From assembly GCA_041395205.1 (NCBI GenBank), contig JAWLAZ010000002.1:62001-126000 (forward strand): a DNA stretch of 64,000 nucleotides. The letters are read 5' to 3'. Below, one piece after another: positions 25,965 through 34,598 of the stretch (the stretch's first letter is position 1; each line of letters opens with the position of its first letter). Made by a program: the position numbers and the translations under genes. Below the pieces are notes generated by a model. The model made no database searches. It saw only the letters and a program-made list of their open reading frames with translations, and was not told the origin of the DNA. This DNA comes from JAHEFU01 sp041395205 (GTDB taxonomy: Bacteria; 4484-113; JAFGCY01).

Positions 25965-26466
25965 GGAAGCATAATAGCAACATATGTAAGTAATTAGCTT
26001 GCATGAATATATATTCAGTAATTAATATGCCAGATAAGTTGGGCTAGTTGTTGAGAAGCAGTCTGCTGCCCCGGCGGCTTATCCGGATTCTAGAGCGCGG
26101 CGCTTGGCGTCGCGGGGAGACGCCGGTACTATGGTGGAAATGGGTGCTGGGAGACGGGGTGTAGCGGACGGGAATAGGAATAAGACCTGCCCTGTCAGCG
26201 GATTGCCATGTAGCTACGGCGTGGTGGTTGGCGTCGCGGGGCGACGCCGGTACGGGGAGGATATGGGAGCTGGGAGACGGGGTGTAGCAGGTGGGATTTG
26301 CGAGGGAAATGTGAGTAGTGTAGGAAGAAGACCTGCCCTGCCAGCGGATTGCCATGTAGCTACGGCGTGGCGGTTGGCGTCGCGGGGCGACGCCGGTACG
26401 TGGGAGGATATGGGAGCTGGGGTGTAGCGGAAAGTGCCTGCTTCGTCCCTCTTATAAAATTATCCG
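25965..26466. repeat. REP hairpins in a tandem repeat of about 145 bases
   Basis: Three REP hairpins with stem GGCGTCGC and partner GCGACGCC or a close variant lie at 26106, 26230 and 26376. The last two sit in two direct copies of a longer unit that shares GACCTGCCCTGYCAGCGG, ATTGCCATGTAGCTACGG and GGATATGGGAGCTGGG. 25971-25976 is the RAYT -10 and 26455-26460 the -10 of the next gene. No gene is seen. Confidence 0.75.
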
Positions 26467-28107
26467 ATGCGCCATTTCTCCATCATGATCGCGATGCTGC
26501 TGCTCTCCTGCCAGGCAGCCCTGGCAGCGGACCAGCCCCTGAGCTTCACCGGCCCGCCGGATACCCGGTACCGTGAGCTGAACTGCAAGGTCTACTTCTA
26601 TCACGCCGTGATCCAGGATTTCCCGGATGAGAATGGCAAGCCGGCCATGCCCGAAGGCTTCGACTGGCTTGCTGATCTGCAGTCCCAGGGTGAAATGTTC
26701 GCGGATACGGGCATCGTGGAATGGTCGGATGCCGTGGATCAGATGGACGAGGGGCGGCAGTTCTACTGGCGCAACTCCCGCTTCAACTGCATCATCAACT
26801 ACGAATGGGAGTTCGTGGAAGAGCCGGTACTGCGCTCCAGCATTGCCAACGATGAGGGTCCCTATTATTCCCCGGTGGACCACCCGGCCTACGGCGATGA
26901 CCGTGACAACTATGACGGGCTGTTCCAGATCTACCGCCTGTTCCAGTATGACGCGGCGACGAAGCACATGCAGCGCGTGCCGGGCGGTGGCGGCTTCACC
27001 TGGGGCGCGGATGCGGAGACCGGCAAGTGCGGCTGGTCGTGGTGGGCGCATCCCCCGCGCGGGCATTACTGCGGCAGCGACTGGCTGATGGTGCATGAGT
27101 TCGGGCACCAGCTCGACAGTCTGTTCGAGCAGAGCGGGCATCCGGAGGTCTGGTTCAACCACCTGGCCCCGGAGCTGTCAAACACCGCACGCTTCGGCGA
27201 GCACTTCGATGCCAACGCCTTCATCCTGCGCCGTATCCGTGAGACGGACTGGGAGGACCTGGCCTGGGGCCGGACGCTGGAATTCGTCGATGACGACGGG
27301 GACTTCGTCCCACTCAACACACCGTACTTCCACAACACTGAGATTCCCTTTGACTATCACTTCGCGCCCTACACGGATCCGTATGACGAGGACCGGGACA
27401 CGGATCACGACGGAGTTGACGACCGCACGGAGCTGCTGGCTTCCAACGGCAACCGTGAGGGGCATGGCGAGGAGCGCAGCTGGTTCATGCCGATCCAGGA
27501 TCCGGAGGACCAGGATACCGACGGGGACGGCCTGCTGGACGGCGAGGACCCCTACCCGACCCTTGCGGACTTCGACAGCATTCCCTCCGCTGAGAGCGGC
27601 ATGACCGGACTGATCAACTGTGGCCCCGCGGCGGATGCGGATTCCTTCTCGCTGGAGCTGCAGTACACGCTGGAGCAGAAGCTCGAGATATGGCTGTCCA
27701 CTTCCGCCCTGGAATGGGAGCAGGGACGGCGCTTCAAGCTGATGCTGGACCTTGACAACAACGGCTGGTTCGTCGGCAATGACAACTACCGCTTCCTGGT
27801 CAACCGCGACGGCATTGAGCAGGCTGCGCGCAATCTCTGCCCGGAAAGCATTGAGCATCCAACGGAGGATCGCGAGTTCATGGATGCAGCGCCGTTCAAG
27901 GGTCTGACCCTGCAGGAAAGCTGGCTGGATGGCGACAGCGGACGGGTGATCGTGAAACTCACGCTGGACTGCGCGCTGTTCAATGAACTCGGCGCCGTGC
28001 CGGGGGAGATGATCGGCATCAATGCGGGGATCGCACCGGCAGGAGCGAAGCGTTTTGAGATGTTCACGGAACCCAATACGCTGCTTCCCGTGGAACTGCG
28101 CCGTTGA
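26467..28107 (+). CDS. Secreted zincin-like protein with calcium repeats
   Basis: A 546-residue exported protein: signal peptide MRHFSIMIAMLLLSCQAALA. Residues 209-225 read VHEFGHQLDSLFEQSGH, an HExxH zinc motif (His210, Glu211, His214) with a possible third ligand at His225. About 315-365 holds thrombospondin-3/EF-hand-like loops (DTDHDGVDD and DTDGDGLLDGEDPYP) that probably bind calcium. The C-terminal 170 residues look like a beta-sandwich. I recognise no named peptidase family; a secreted metalloprotease or carbohydrate-bound relative is inferred. The ATG has TAAAAT 6 bases upstream. Confidence 0.7.
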   Translation: MRHFSIMIAMLLLSCQAALAADQPLSFTGPPDTRYRELNCKVYFYHAVIQDFPDENGKPAMPEGFDWLADLQSQGEMFADTGIVEWSDAVDQMDEGRQFYWRNSRFNCIINYEWEFVEEPVLRSSIANDEGPYYSPVDHPAYGDDRDNYDGLFQIYRLFQYDAATKHMQRVPGGGGFTWGADAETGKCGWSWWAHPPRGHYCGSDWLMVHEFGHQLDSLFEQSGHPEVWFNHLAPELSNTARFGEHFDANAFILRRIRETDWEDLAWGRTLEFVDDDGDFVPLNTPYFHNTEIPFDYHFAPYTDPYDEDRDTDHDGVDDRTELLASNGNREGHGEERSWFMPIQDPEDQDTDGDGLLDGEDPYPTLADFDSIPSAESGMTGLINCGPAADADSFSLELQYTLEQKLEIWLSTSALEWEQGRRFKLMLDLDNNGWFVGNDNYRFLVNRDGIEQAARNLCPESIEHPTEDREFMDAAPFKGLTLQESWLDGDSGRVIVKLTLDCALFNELGAVPGEMIGINAGIAPAGAKRFEMFTEPNTLLPVELRR

Positions 28108-28144
28108 TTGATACAATTACCGGCGGACACGCTGGGATGAAACG

Positions 28145-29005
28145 ATGCTATTAGCCCTGCTGCAGAACACGATTCTCGTCGAAGGTGCCGGAGTGCTCTT
28201 CTGGCTGGTGATCTATGGCCTGACGGTCACGGTGATCTTGCTGTGGGTGCTCGTGCGCTTCAGCCGCAACATCCGCACCGGACGGCACCTGACCTGGGAC
28301 ATGCATACGAGTTACATCGACATCTCCGAGTTCAGCAACCGCAACATCCCGCTGAAGGTGAGCTACAAGGGCCATGAACCCGCGCATATCTGGGCCACCT
28401 ACCTCGTGATCAAGAACACGGGCAAGCTGGACATCAGCAGCAATGACAGCCCGGAGAAGCGCCAGCTCGTGGTTGGCGCGGACGAGTGCCGCTACATCGG
28501 CTTCAACAAGCTGATCAGTGACAAGGCCAAGGTCGTACTCAACCCGCAGTTCCGCGAGAATGACGTGTGGTGCACGATTGAATTCGACCGGCTCGGCCCC
28601 GGGGATGAGATTCTCTGCTCGCTGCTGTTCATCGCCGATGAGCAGAAGCGCGTGGAGCTGGACGGCGTGCTGTTCGGCGAATACAGCCGCGTACACAGCG
28701 GCTACCGCGAGCGCATCAGCAACTGGCGGATGCTCTGGTGGCTCCTGATCTGGATCATCATCGTGGGCGCGATCGGCGGCTGGGTGATGATCGCGCGCAG
28801 CATCGCGGGGATCCAGCCCAGTATATACAACTTCCTGCTGCTGATGTTCATCTACATCGTGGCTCTCTCCGCAGCTTCGCTGCTGCTCAGGCCGATCCGC
28901 TTCTGGCAGCAGATCCCGCAGAAGTTCAGCGAGACTCCGGTGGAACGCAAGGGCCGCGTGCGCCGTTCGTTGGCCTATCTGTTCGGGATGATCGACGAGA
29001 TCTAA
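28145..29005 (+). CDS. Integral membrane protein of unknown function
   Basis: A 286-residue protein with one N-terminal membrane helix (VLFWLVIYGLTVTVILLWV, about 17-35), a soluble domain of about 150 residues and two C-terminal helices (MLWWLLIWIIIVGAIGGWV and FLLLMFIYIVALSAASLLL). The soluble part is beta-rich (KVSYKGHEPAHIWATYLVI). No family is recognised. TACAAT (28112-28117) lies about 27 bases before the ATG, so this gene has a short leader. It follows the zincin gene by 37 bases. Its TAA interlocks with the miaA stop. Confidence 0.65.
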   Translation: MLLALLQNTILVEGAGVLFWLVIYGLTVTVILLWVLVRFSRNIRTGRHLTWDMHTSYIDISEFSNRNIPLKVSYKGHEPAHIWATYLVIKNTGKLDISSNDSPEKRQLVVGADECRYIGFNKLISDKAKVVLNPQFRENDVWCTIEFDRLGPGDEILCSLLFIADEQKRVELDGVLFGEYSRVHSGYRERISNWRMLWWLLIWIIIVGAIGGWVMIARSIAGIQPSIYNFLLLMFIYIVALSAASLLLRPIRFWQQIPQKFSETPVERKGRVRRSLAYLFGMIDEI

Positions 29006-29964
29006 CCGCCTGACAGGCGAAGCCCGCTGAACCAGGCTTCCAGGCCCGCATCGTCATACTCCGCCCAGCCCCGTCCGCGGAAGTAGGTGCGCTGGCGCTT
29101 GGCATACTGGCGGGTGCGGATCACGGCCTGCTCCACGGCAGCCTCGTAGTCGAGAACACCGTCCAGCAGCAGCCCCGCCTCCCGGTAGGCGATGCCGTTG
29201 ACAAGTTCGTCCACGGCACCGTAGCCTGCAGCGCGGATACGTGCCACTTCCTCCGGCAGGCCCAGCTCGAACATGCGGCGCACGCGCAGGCGGATGCGCT
29301 GCTGCAGTGCCTCGCGGCCGGGATCGAGCACGGCCAGCCCCGCGCAGTGCCAACGCTCCAGTTCGTGCTGGGCCTCGGCGAAGGCCTGCTGCTCGGCCTG
29401 CCAGGCCGTGTTGTCAGCCGCCTGCGGATCGAGCCCGAGCCGCTCGTGAATCTCTGTTGCGCGCAGTGGATCCAGACAGGCCTCCTCGGCGCTGCGGATC
29501 ACGCGCACCGGGTTGTCAGGATCAGCGGGGCTGAGCCCGAGCTGACCGGCCCAGAAACGTGCTGATTGATCAGCGATCAGACTGCTGAGCCTGAGGCGCA
29601 GCTCCGCCCGCGGTGGCGCTCCGAGCTCCAGCCGGTTCAGCAGGGCATGGATGTAGAGCCCCGTTCCGCCGCAGATCCAGACCTGGCGCGGGTCGTCCCT
29701 TAGATCGCGCAGCCATTCTGAAAGGCGGATCAAGAATTGGTAGACGCTGAACTTTGTACCCAGATCCAGAATGTCGAGGCCATAATGTGGAAGCAGTGTC
29801 AGTTCCGCAGCCTCCGGTTTGCCCGTGCCGATGTCCATCAGCCGGTAGACCTGACGGGAATCCGCGGAGATCACCACGGCACTGCCGGCGGGCAGCCGCC
29901 CGAGCAGGAAGCCGGTTTTGCCGGCGGCCGTCGGGCCGGTGAGTACGTGGTAGCTGCGCCGCAT
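29002..29964 (-). CDS. miaA: tRNA dimethylallyltransferase
   Basis: MiaA transfers a dimethylallyl group to A37 of tRNAs that read codons beginning with U. At 320 residues the length is normal. The P-loop LTGPTAAGKTG (residues 8-18), ISADSRQVYRLMDIGTGKP and CGGTGLYIHALLN blocks are intact, as is the C-terminal RQYAKRQRTYFRG with its tRNA-binding lysine/arginine. The ATG lies 10 bases after a TAAAAT. Its stop overlaps the convergent membrane-protein stop (29002-29005). Confidence 0.95.
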   Translation of the reverse strand: MRRSYHVLTGPTAAGKTGFLLGRLPAGSAVVISADSRQVYRLMDIGTGKPEAAELTLLPHYGLDILDLGTKFSVYQFLIRLSEWLRDLRDDPRQVWICGGTGLYIHALLNRLELGAPPRAELRLRLSSLIADQSARFWAGQLGLSPADPDNPVRVIRSAEEACLDPLRATEIHERLGLDPQAADNTAWQAEQQAFAEAQHELERWHCAGLAVLDPGREALQQRIRLRVRRMFELGLPEEVARIRAAGYGAVDELVNGIAYREAGLLLDGVLDYEAAVEQAVIRTRQYAKRQRTYFRGRGWAEYDDAGLEAWFSGLRLSGG

Positions 29965-29999
29965 GGGAAGCGTGATTTTAGCAAGCCTCCGGTGGGAAC

Positions 30000-31213
30000 A
30001 TGGACCACAGCACTGATGTAATGAACATCGAGCAGCAGATTGAGGAGCTTGCCCGTTATGAGGGCAAGGCGCTGGCGCTCGACATCTACATCGGCAGCCA
30101 GGCCGTGGCCACCACGGGCAGCCGGATCACCGCCGCGCTGATCAGCAAGCTCAGGCGCAGTGACCCGCAGCGCGTGCGCTTCAGCAAGAGCGGCGGCCAG
30201 CTGTTCCTGCCTGACCGTGACGTGGAGAACGTGGTGCGCGGCAGCGTGATCCCCTTCCGCGCCGAACTGGCCCTGGAAGCCGGCGTGAAGGAGGACCTTT
30301 CGCAGGAAGTGCGCGGGATGGCCACGCGCAAGGTGCGTGAGCTGTTCGAGAGCAGCCGCTTCCTGAGCAAGGTCGACCTGAATGCCGCCGCTGATGTTGC
30401 CAGCAACCTGATCCGCCGGGCGCAGTCGCTGGACTCCACGGCCTTCAAGCTGCACGACCTGCGCAGCTATGACGACTACACCTATTTCCACAGCGTGAAT
30501 GTCTGCGTGCTGGGGATCTCACTGTTCCGCAACTGCACCGACAGCGAACAGCAGCTGCTGGACCTCGGGATCGGACTGCTGCTGCATGACATCGGCAAGA
30601 GCAAGGTGCCGCTGGAGATCCTCAACAAGCCGGGCCAGCTCACGGAGCATGAATTCAACCTGATGACGCGGCATGTGCGCCACGGGCTGGAGCTGCTGGA
30701 GGACGTGCCGGACGTGCCACCGCTCTGCCGGGAGATCGTACTCAACCACCATGAGCGCGTGAACGGCACGGGCTACATGCGCCAGCTGCGCGAGAATGAA
30801 CTGAGCCTCTACGACATGCTCTCGAGCATCTGCGACGTGTTTGACGCCGTGACCACCGACCGCTGCTACCGGGCACGGATGGACTACCACCGCGCGGTCT
30901 CGATCCTGATCCGTGGGAGTGGCTCGCACTTCAACAACAAGCTGGTGAACCACTTCCTGCAGGGCATCGGGCGCTTCCCGGTCGGGACCTTCGTGCTGCT
31001 TTCCAACAGGGAGATCGGCGTGGTCAGCCGCGTGAACAGTGATGCCCTGAGCCTGCCGGAGATCAGCGTGATCTTCGATGCGGGGGCAGCCGGCTCAGCG
31101 AGCCGCGGCGCCTGGACCTGCTGCGCGACAGCGGGGTGTTCATCGACCGGCCGCTGGATACGAGCCCGCTGATCGCGATCTCCGGGCTGGGCGAGGCCGA
31201 CACCGAGCACTGA
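30000..31213 (+). CDS. HD-GYP domain protein, frameshifted near 31080
   Basis: A predicted cyclic-di-GMP phosphodiesterase or related signalling hydrolase. Residues 150-300 form the HD-GYP domain: His164, the HD pair His196/Asp197 in LLHDIGK, HHE at 250-252 and GTGYM (256-260) in place of GYP. The single open frame ends at 31172 in a low-quality tail (SASRGAWTCCATAG). One extra G in the run GCGGGGGC (31079-31086) would restore SRLSEPRRLDLLRDSGVF and an end at 31213. This looks like a one-base homopolymer deletion, natural or technical. No GGDEF or receiver domain is present in the N-terminal 150 residues. Confidence 0.82.
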
Positions 31214-31240
31214 GCAGGATGAGCCGGCATGGCGTGGTAA

Positions 31241-31246
31241 TATGAT
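31241..31246 (+). promoter_or_regulatory. -10 element of the tRNA-Arg promoter
   Basis: TATGAT ends 8 bases before the first base of the tRNA. Confidence 0.55.
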
Positions 31247-31254
31247 CCCCCCAC

Positions 31255-31327
31255 GGCCGCGTAGCTCAGGGGATAGAGCGTCAGCCTCCGGAGCTGAAAG
31301 TCGCAGGTTCGAATCCTGCCGCGGTCG
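31255..31327 (+). tRNA. tRNA-Arg (anticodon CCG)
   Basis: 73 bases fold as a cloverleaf: acceptor GGCCGCG pairs with CGCGGTC, the D arm contains TAGCTCAGGGG, the anticodon stem TCAGC/GCTGA carries the loop CTCCGGA (anticodon CCG, reading CGG), and the T arm has GGTTCGAATCC. CCA is not encoded. A TATGAT promoter element lies upstream and an ATTTTTT run right after the gene should terminate transcription. Confidence 0.96.
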
Positions 31328-31334
31328 ATTTTTT
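31328..31334 (+). terminator. T run after tRNA-Arg
   Basis: ATTTTTT follows directly after the tRNA acceptor stem; the tRNA itself supplies the hairpin. Confidence 0.5.
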
Positions 31335-31399
31335 GAGGTGCGGCGCCAACCGGGCGATGGGAGCTACACGCTTCAGCGGTAGCGAGCCAAGGGCACAGG

Positions 31400-31625
31400 G
31401 GAAGAATAACCACAGAGCACACAGTGAGCACAGAGGGCTTACGCTGCCAAGTATTGGGATGAACGGAATGTCGGTCTGCAGACCGACAGGGCCCTGTGGC
31501 TCATGAAGAGCCACACACCGTTGTCCAGGCGAGCTGAATGCTCGCGCTCCTGCGAGCTGAATGCTCGCGCTCCGATGTTGCTGAAAGGAGTGCCGCCGCT
31601 ACGGGATCACTATTGAAACTACTCA
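31400..31625. repeat. Dispersed phrases and two-hairpin element
   Basis: 31410-31437 has the CACAGAG phrase common in the window. 31472-31520 carries two hairpins joined by AGGGCC: GTCGGTCT/AGACCGAC and TGTGGCTC/GAGCCACA. 31527-31573 has two tandem GCGAGCTGAATGCTCGCGCT hairpins. No gene is seen. Confidence 0.7.
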
Positions 31626-31639
31626 AACTATCCGGACTG

Positions 31640-32092
31640 TGTTGTCAACCTGACGGTTGACCTCCATTGCCCGGATTGCTCCGGGCCTCCGTGTCAACCT
31701 GACGGTTGACCTCCATTGCCCGGATTGCGCCGGGCCTCCGTGTCAACCTGACGGTTGACCTCCATTGCCCGGATTGCTCCGGGCCTCCGTGTCAACCTGA
31801 CGGTTGACCTCCTTGTCAGGCGGACGCCTGACCTCCCTGCCAGACCATCGGTCTGACCTCCATTGCCCGGATTGCTCCGGGCCTCCGTGTCAACCTGACG
31901 GTTGACCTCCTTGTCAGGCGTACGCCTGACCTCCCTGCCAGACCATGGGTCTGGCCTCCATTGCCCGGATTGCTCCAGGCCTCCATTGCCCGGATTGCGC
32001 CGGGCCTCCCTGCCAGACCATGGGTCTGGCCTCCATTGCCCGGATTGCTCCAGGCCTCCATTGCCCGGATTGCGCCGGGCCTCCTACTCCTC
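31640..32092. repeat. Eighteen-module hairpin mosaic, each hairpin followed by CTCC
   Basis: A gene-free stretch built entirely from four hairpin types in mixed order. They are GTCAACC-TGAC-GGTTGAC, GCCCGGA-TTGC-TCCGGGC (and a GCGCC variant), GTCAGGC-GTAC-GCCTGAC and CCAGACC-ATG-GGTCTGG. Every hairpin is followed by CTCC and a short A/G-TTG or CTG link. Read on the other strand, each hairpin is preceded by GGAG. The mosaic ends inside the last codons of ndh. It is not a CRISPR array: there are no unique spacers and the repeats are hairpins of several kinds. Confidence 0.8.
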
Positions 32093-33370
32093 CGGGTTGG
32101 TGATCAGGCGCGCGCTGCGGTTCCAGGTGAGGTAGTACCAGCACCACTGGAACAGCACGAGCACGCGGTTGTCATATTCGACGATGTACATCAGGTGGAT
32201 GAACAGCCAGGCCAGCCAGCCCATGAGACCCGTCATCCGCATCCGGCCCGCCGCGGCCACGGCACTGGCCCGGCCGATCGTGGCCATGCTGCCGCGGTCC
32301 CTGTAGCGGAAGCGCGGCATGCCCTGCCCCCGCCCCGCCAGCCGCTCGGTGATGCGCCGCGCCGCGAAGGCCGCCTGCTGCATCGCCACCTGGGCCACGC
32401 CCGGCAGCGGCCGGCCCTCGCCGTCGTCACAGTGCGCCATGTCGCCAACCACGAAGATGTCCGGATGGCCGGTGATGCTGCAGTCCGGCTCGACGATCAC
32501 GCGGCCACTGCGGTCCAGCTCACAGCCCGTGGCCTCGCGCAGCGCTGCCCCGAGCGGGTTGGCACGCACTCCGGCGGCCCAGAGCACGTTGGCACTGTCC
32601 ACGAACTGCTCCGCCCCGGCATCGCTGCGTACGAGCACGCCCTGTTCGCTGACATCCACGGCCTTGTGATTCAGGAGGATCTCCACCCCGAGCTTCTCCA
32701 GCGAGTGCTGGGCATTGGCTGACAGCTCCGGCGGATAACCCGGCAGCAGGCGCTCTCCGCCCTGCACCAGCAGGATGCGGGAATCGGCGGGGGTGATGGT
32801 GCGGAATTCATGCGTGAGCGTATGGCGGGCGATTTCGGCAATCGCCCCGGCCAGCTCCACGCCGGTCGGACCACCGCCGGCCACGACGAAGGTCAGCAGG
32901 CGGCGGATCCTTTCCGGGACCTGCTCCAGCTCGGCCTGTTCAAAGGCCGAGAGGATCCGCGCGCGGATGCGGGTCGCATCCTCCACGCTCTTCAGGCCCG
33001 GGGCATGCTGCTCCCAGCCATCGTTGCCAAAGTAGCTGGTCAGGCTGCCCGGCGCGAGGATCAGGCTGTCGTACTCGATCGCACCCTCACGCAGGTTCAG
33101 GCGCCTGCGCTGGGGGTCGAGGCCCGTGACCTCCCCCAGCAGCGTGCGCACATTGCGCTGGCGCTTGAGTACGGCGCGCACCGGGGCCGCGATGTTGGCC
33201 GGCGACAGCACGCCGGTGGCAACCTGGTAGAGCAGCGGCTGGAAGAGGTGGAAGTTGCGGCGGTCAACGATCGTGACGTCGAGATCACGACGATGGCGCA
33301 GTGCTTTGGCGGCATACAGGCCGCCGAAGCCGGCCCCGACGATCACTACTCTGTGTCTGGTCCCTTGCAT
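32084..33370 (-). CDS. ndh: Type II NADH:quinone oxidoreductase
   Basis: A 428-residue single-subunit FAD enzyme that passes electrons from NADH to quinone at the inner membrane without pumping protons. The FAD dinucleotide fold VVIVGAGFGGLYAAKAL (residues 8-24), the NADH fold FVVAGGGPTGVELAGAIAE (about 165-183), ATGxLS-type QVATGVLSP (about 49-57) and the FAD block IFVVGDMAHC are present. The C-terminal amphipathic or membrane anchor region is GLMGWLAWLFIHLMYIVEY. The start has TATACT 8 bases upstream. The last codons border the hairpin mosaic. Confidence 0.9.
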   Translation of the reverse strand: MQGTRHRVVIVGAGFGGLYAAKALRHRRDLDVTIVDRRNFHLFQPLLYQVATGVLSPANIAAPVRAVLKRQRNVRTLLGEVTGLDPQRRRLNLREGAIEYDSLILAPGSLTSYFGNDGWEQHAPGLKSVEDATRIRARILSAFEQAELEQVPERIRRLLTFVVAGGGPTGVELAGAIAEIARHTLTHEFRTITPADSRILLVQGGERLLPGYPPELSANAQHSLEKLGVEILLNHKAVDVSEQGVLVRSDAGAEQFVDSANVLWAAGVRANPLGAALREATGCELDRSGRVIVEPDCSITGHPDIFVVGDMAHCDDGEGRPLPGVAQVAMQQAAFAARRITERLAGRGQGMPRFRYRDRGSMATIGRASAVAAAGRMRMTGLMGWLAWLFIHLMYIVEYDNRVLVLFQWCWYYLTWNRSARLITNPEE

Positions 33371-33423
33371 GACGCGCTAGTATATCGTGACTTTTTTCAC
33401 GTTATTTCAGTTGAGACTGATTT

Positions 33424-34578
33424 TCATCTGATTTCCGGAATCGCCGGGTCGAGGCAGAACAGATAGCTGCCGGTTTCAACGTAGACATGCCCCAGCCCAT
33501 CCACGCTCGGGGCACTGTTCATCGGGCCGAGCTTGTCCTCGATCCAGGCCAGGCTGCCCTGGCTGTCATAGGCGTGCAGCTCCGCGCCGCGTACCGAGCC
33601 GTAGACATTGCCACGCTCATCGGCGCAGATCAGCATGGCCTGGCCCGTGGCCTCGCTGCGCCAGAGCTGGCGGCCCGCAGCATCGAAGGCGGAGATCCGC
33701 CCGTCCGGATGGGCCACGGCGCAGCCGCCACCCGGCAGGGCATCGAGCATGCGGTCCACGCTGAACTCAGTCACGTCGTCGCCACCGTCCAGGCTGCCGC
33801 GGCCTGGCTGGTAATCCGGGAAATCCGCGCGCCAGAGCAGCGTGCCCGCAGGGTCGTAGTAGCGCAGGGCGAGTGGGTAGTCGTAGATTGCCAGCGAGCC
33901 GTCGGCCAGTTCCAGCGTGGATGAGAAGTAGCCCAGTGAATCCTCACTCCGCCAGATCGGTGCGCCTTCCATGTCGGCCACGCAGAGCAGGCCATCGCGG
34001 TTGAGGTAGACCAGCTGGCGCGAGACGAAGGCCGCGAAGCCCGTCAGGCGCTCTGCGTTCAGGTCGCGGAACCAGAGCATCTCGCCCTGGCGTGAGACCG
34101 CCATCACGTTGCCACTCTCGAGGATCAGGAACAGCCGGTCGGCGGCGATCGCGGAGGATGTCAGGCTGTCTCCGGCGGGCATCAGCAGTTCCCACTGCAA
34201 CTCCCCGCTGCTGTCGCGGCAGCTGAGCTTCTCCTGGTAGGGCATGCCGGGCACGGGGGAGCTGTAGCCGTCGCGCAGCATGTAGTAGACCTGGCCGTCC
34301 GGCGAGGCGAACCACATCAGGCCGTTGCCATAGAGCTGCGGGTCGGTGACGCTGTAGCGCACGCTGCCGCTGCGGATGTCAACCCAGTCCAGCGCACCGC
34401 TGGAGCTGCAGACGATGATGTTGTCACCGATGTAGTCGGCGGTCAGGTCGCGGGCATTGCCGAGGCTGTAGCTCCAGGCGACGCCCGGCCCCGGCAGGTA
34501 GCCCTGCGGATCACTGCGATAACAGCCCGCCAGCAGGGGCAGCAGCACAAGCAGCAGGAGCGGGTTCAGCCGGACCAC
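33424..34578 (-). CDS. PQQ-like beta-propeller lipoprotein
   Basis: A 384-residue lipoprotein (signal MVRLNPLLLLVLLPLLAGC, lipidated Cys at 19) with repeated blade motifs of the type G-x-x-x-W-x-x-D, for example GALDWVDIRSGSVRYS, GELQWELLMPAGD, GEMLWFRDLN, GTLLWRADFPD and GRQLWRSEATG, about one per 45 residues. This is the pyrroloquinoline-quinone-like/WD-type propeller seen in BamB and many surface proteins. The substrate or partner is unknown. The start is GTG with TAAGAT 6 bases upstream. Confidence 0.8.
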   Translation of the reverse strand: MVRLNPLLLLVLLPLLAGCYRSDPQGYLPGPGVAWSYSLGNARDLTADYIGDNIIVCSSSGALDWVDIRSGSVRYSVTDPQLYGNGLMWFASPDGQVYYMLRDGYSSPVPGMPYQEKLSCRDSSGELQWELLMPAGDSLTSSAIAADRLFLILESGNVMAVSRQGEMLWFRDLNAERLTGFAAFVSRQLVYLNRDGLLCVADMEGAPIWRSEDSLGYFSSTLELADGSLAIYDYPLALRYYDPAGTLLWRADFPDYQPGRGSLDGGDDVTEFSVDRMLDALPGGGCAVAHPDGRISAFDAAGRQLWRSEATGQAMLICADERGNVYGSVRGAELHAYDSQGSLAWIEDKLGPMNSAPSVDGLGHVYVETGSYLFCLDPAIPEIR

Positions 34579-34598
34579 GCATAGATCTTACAGGCAGA

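Noticed and set aside
31640..32092. Regular repeat array that could be read as a CRISPR
   Set aside because: There are no unique spacers; the units are several different hairpins joined by CTCC, and no cas gene is nearby.
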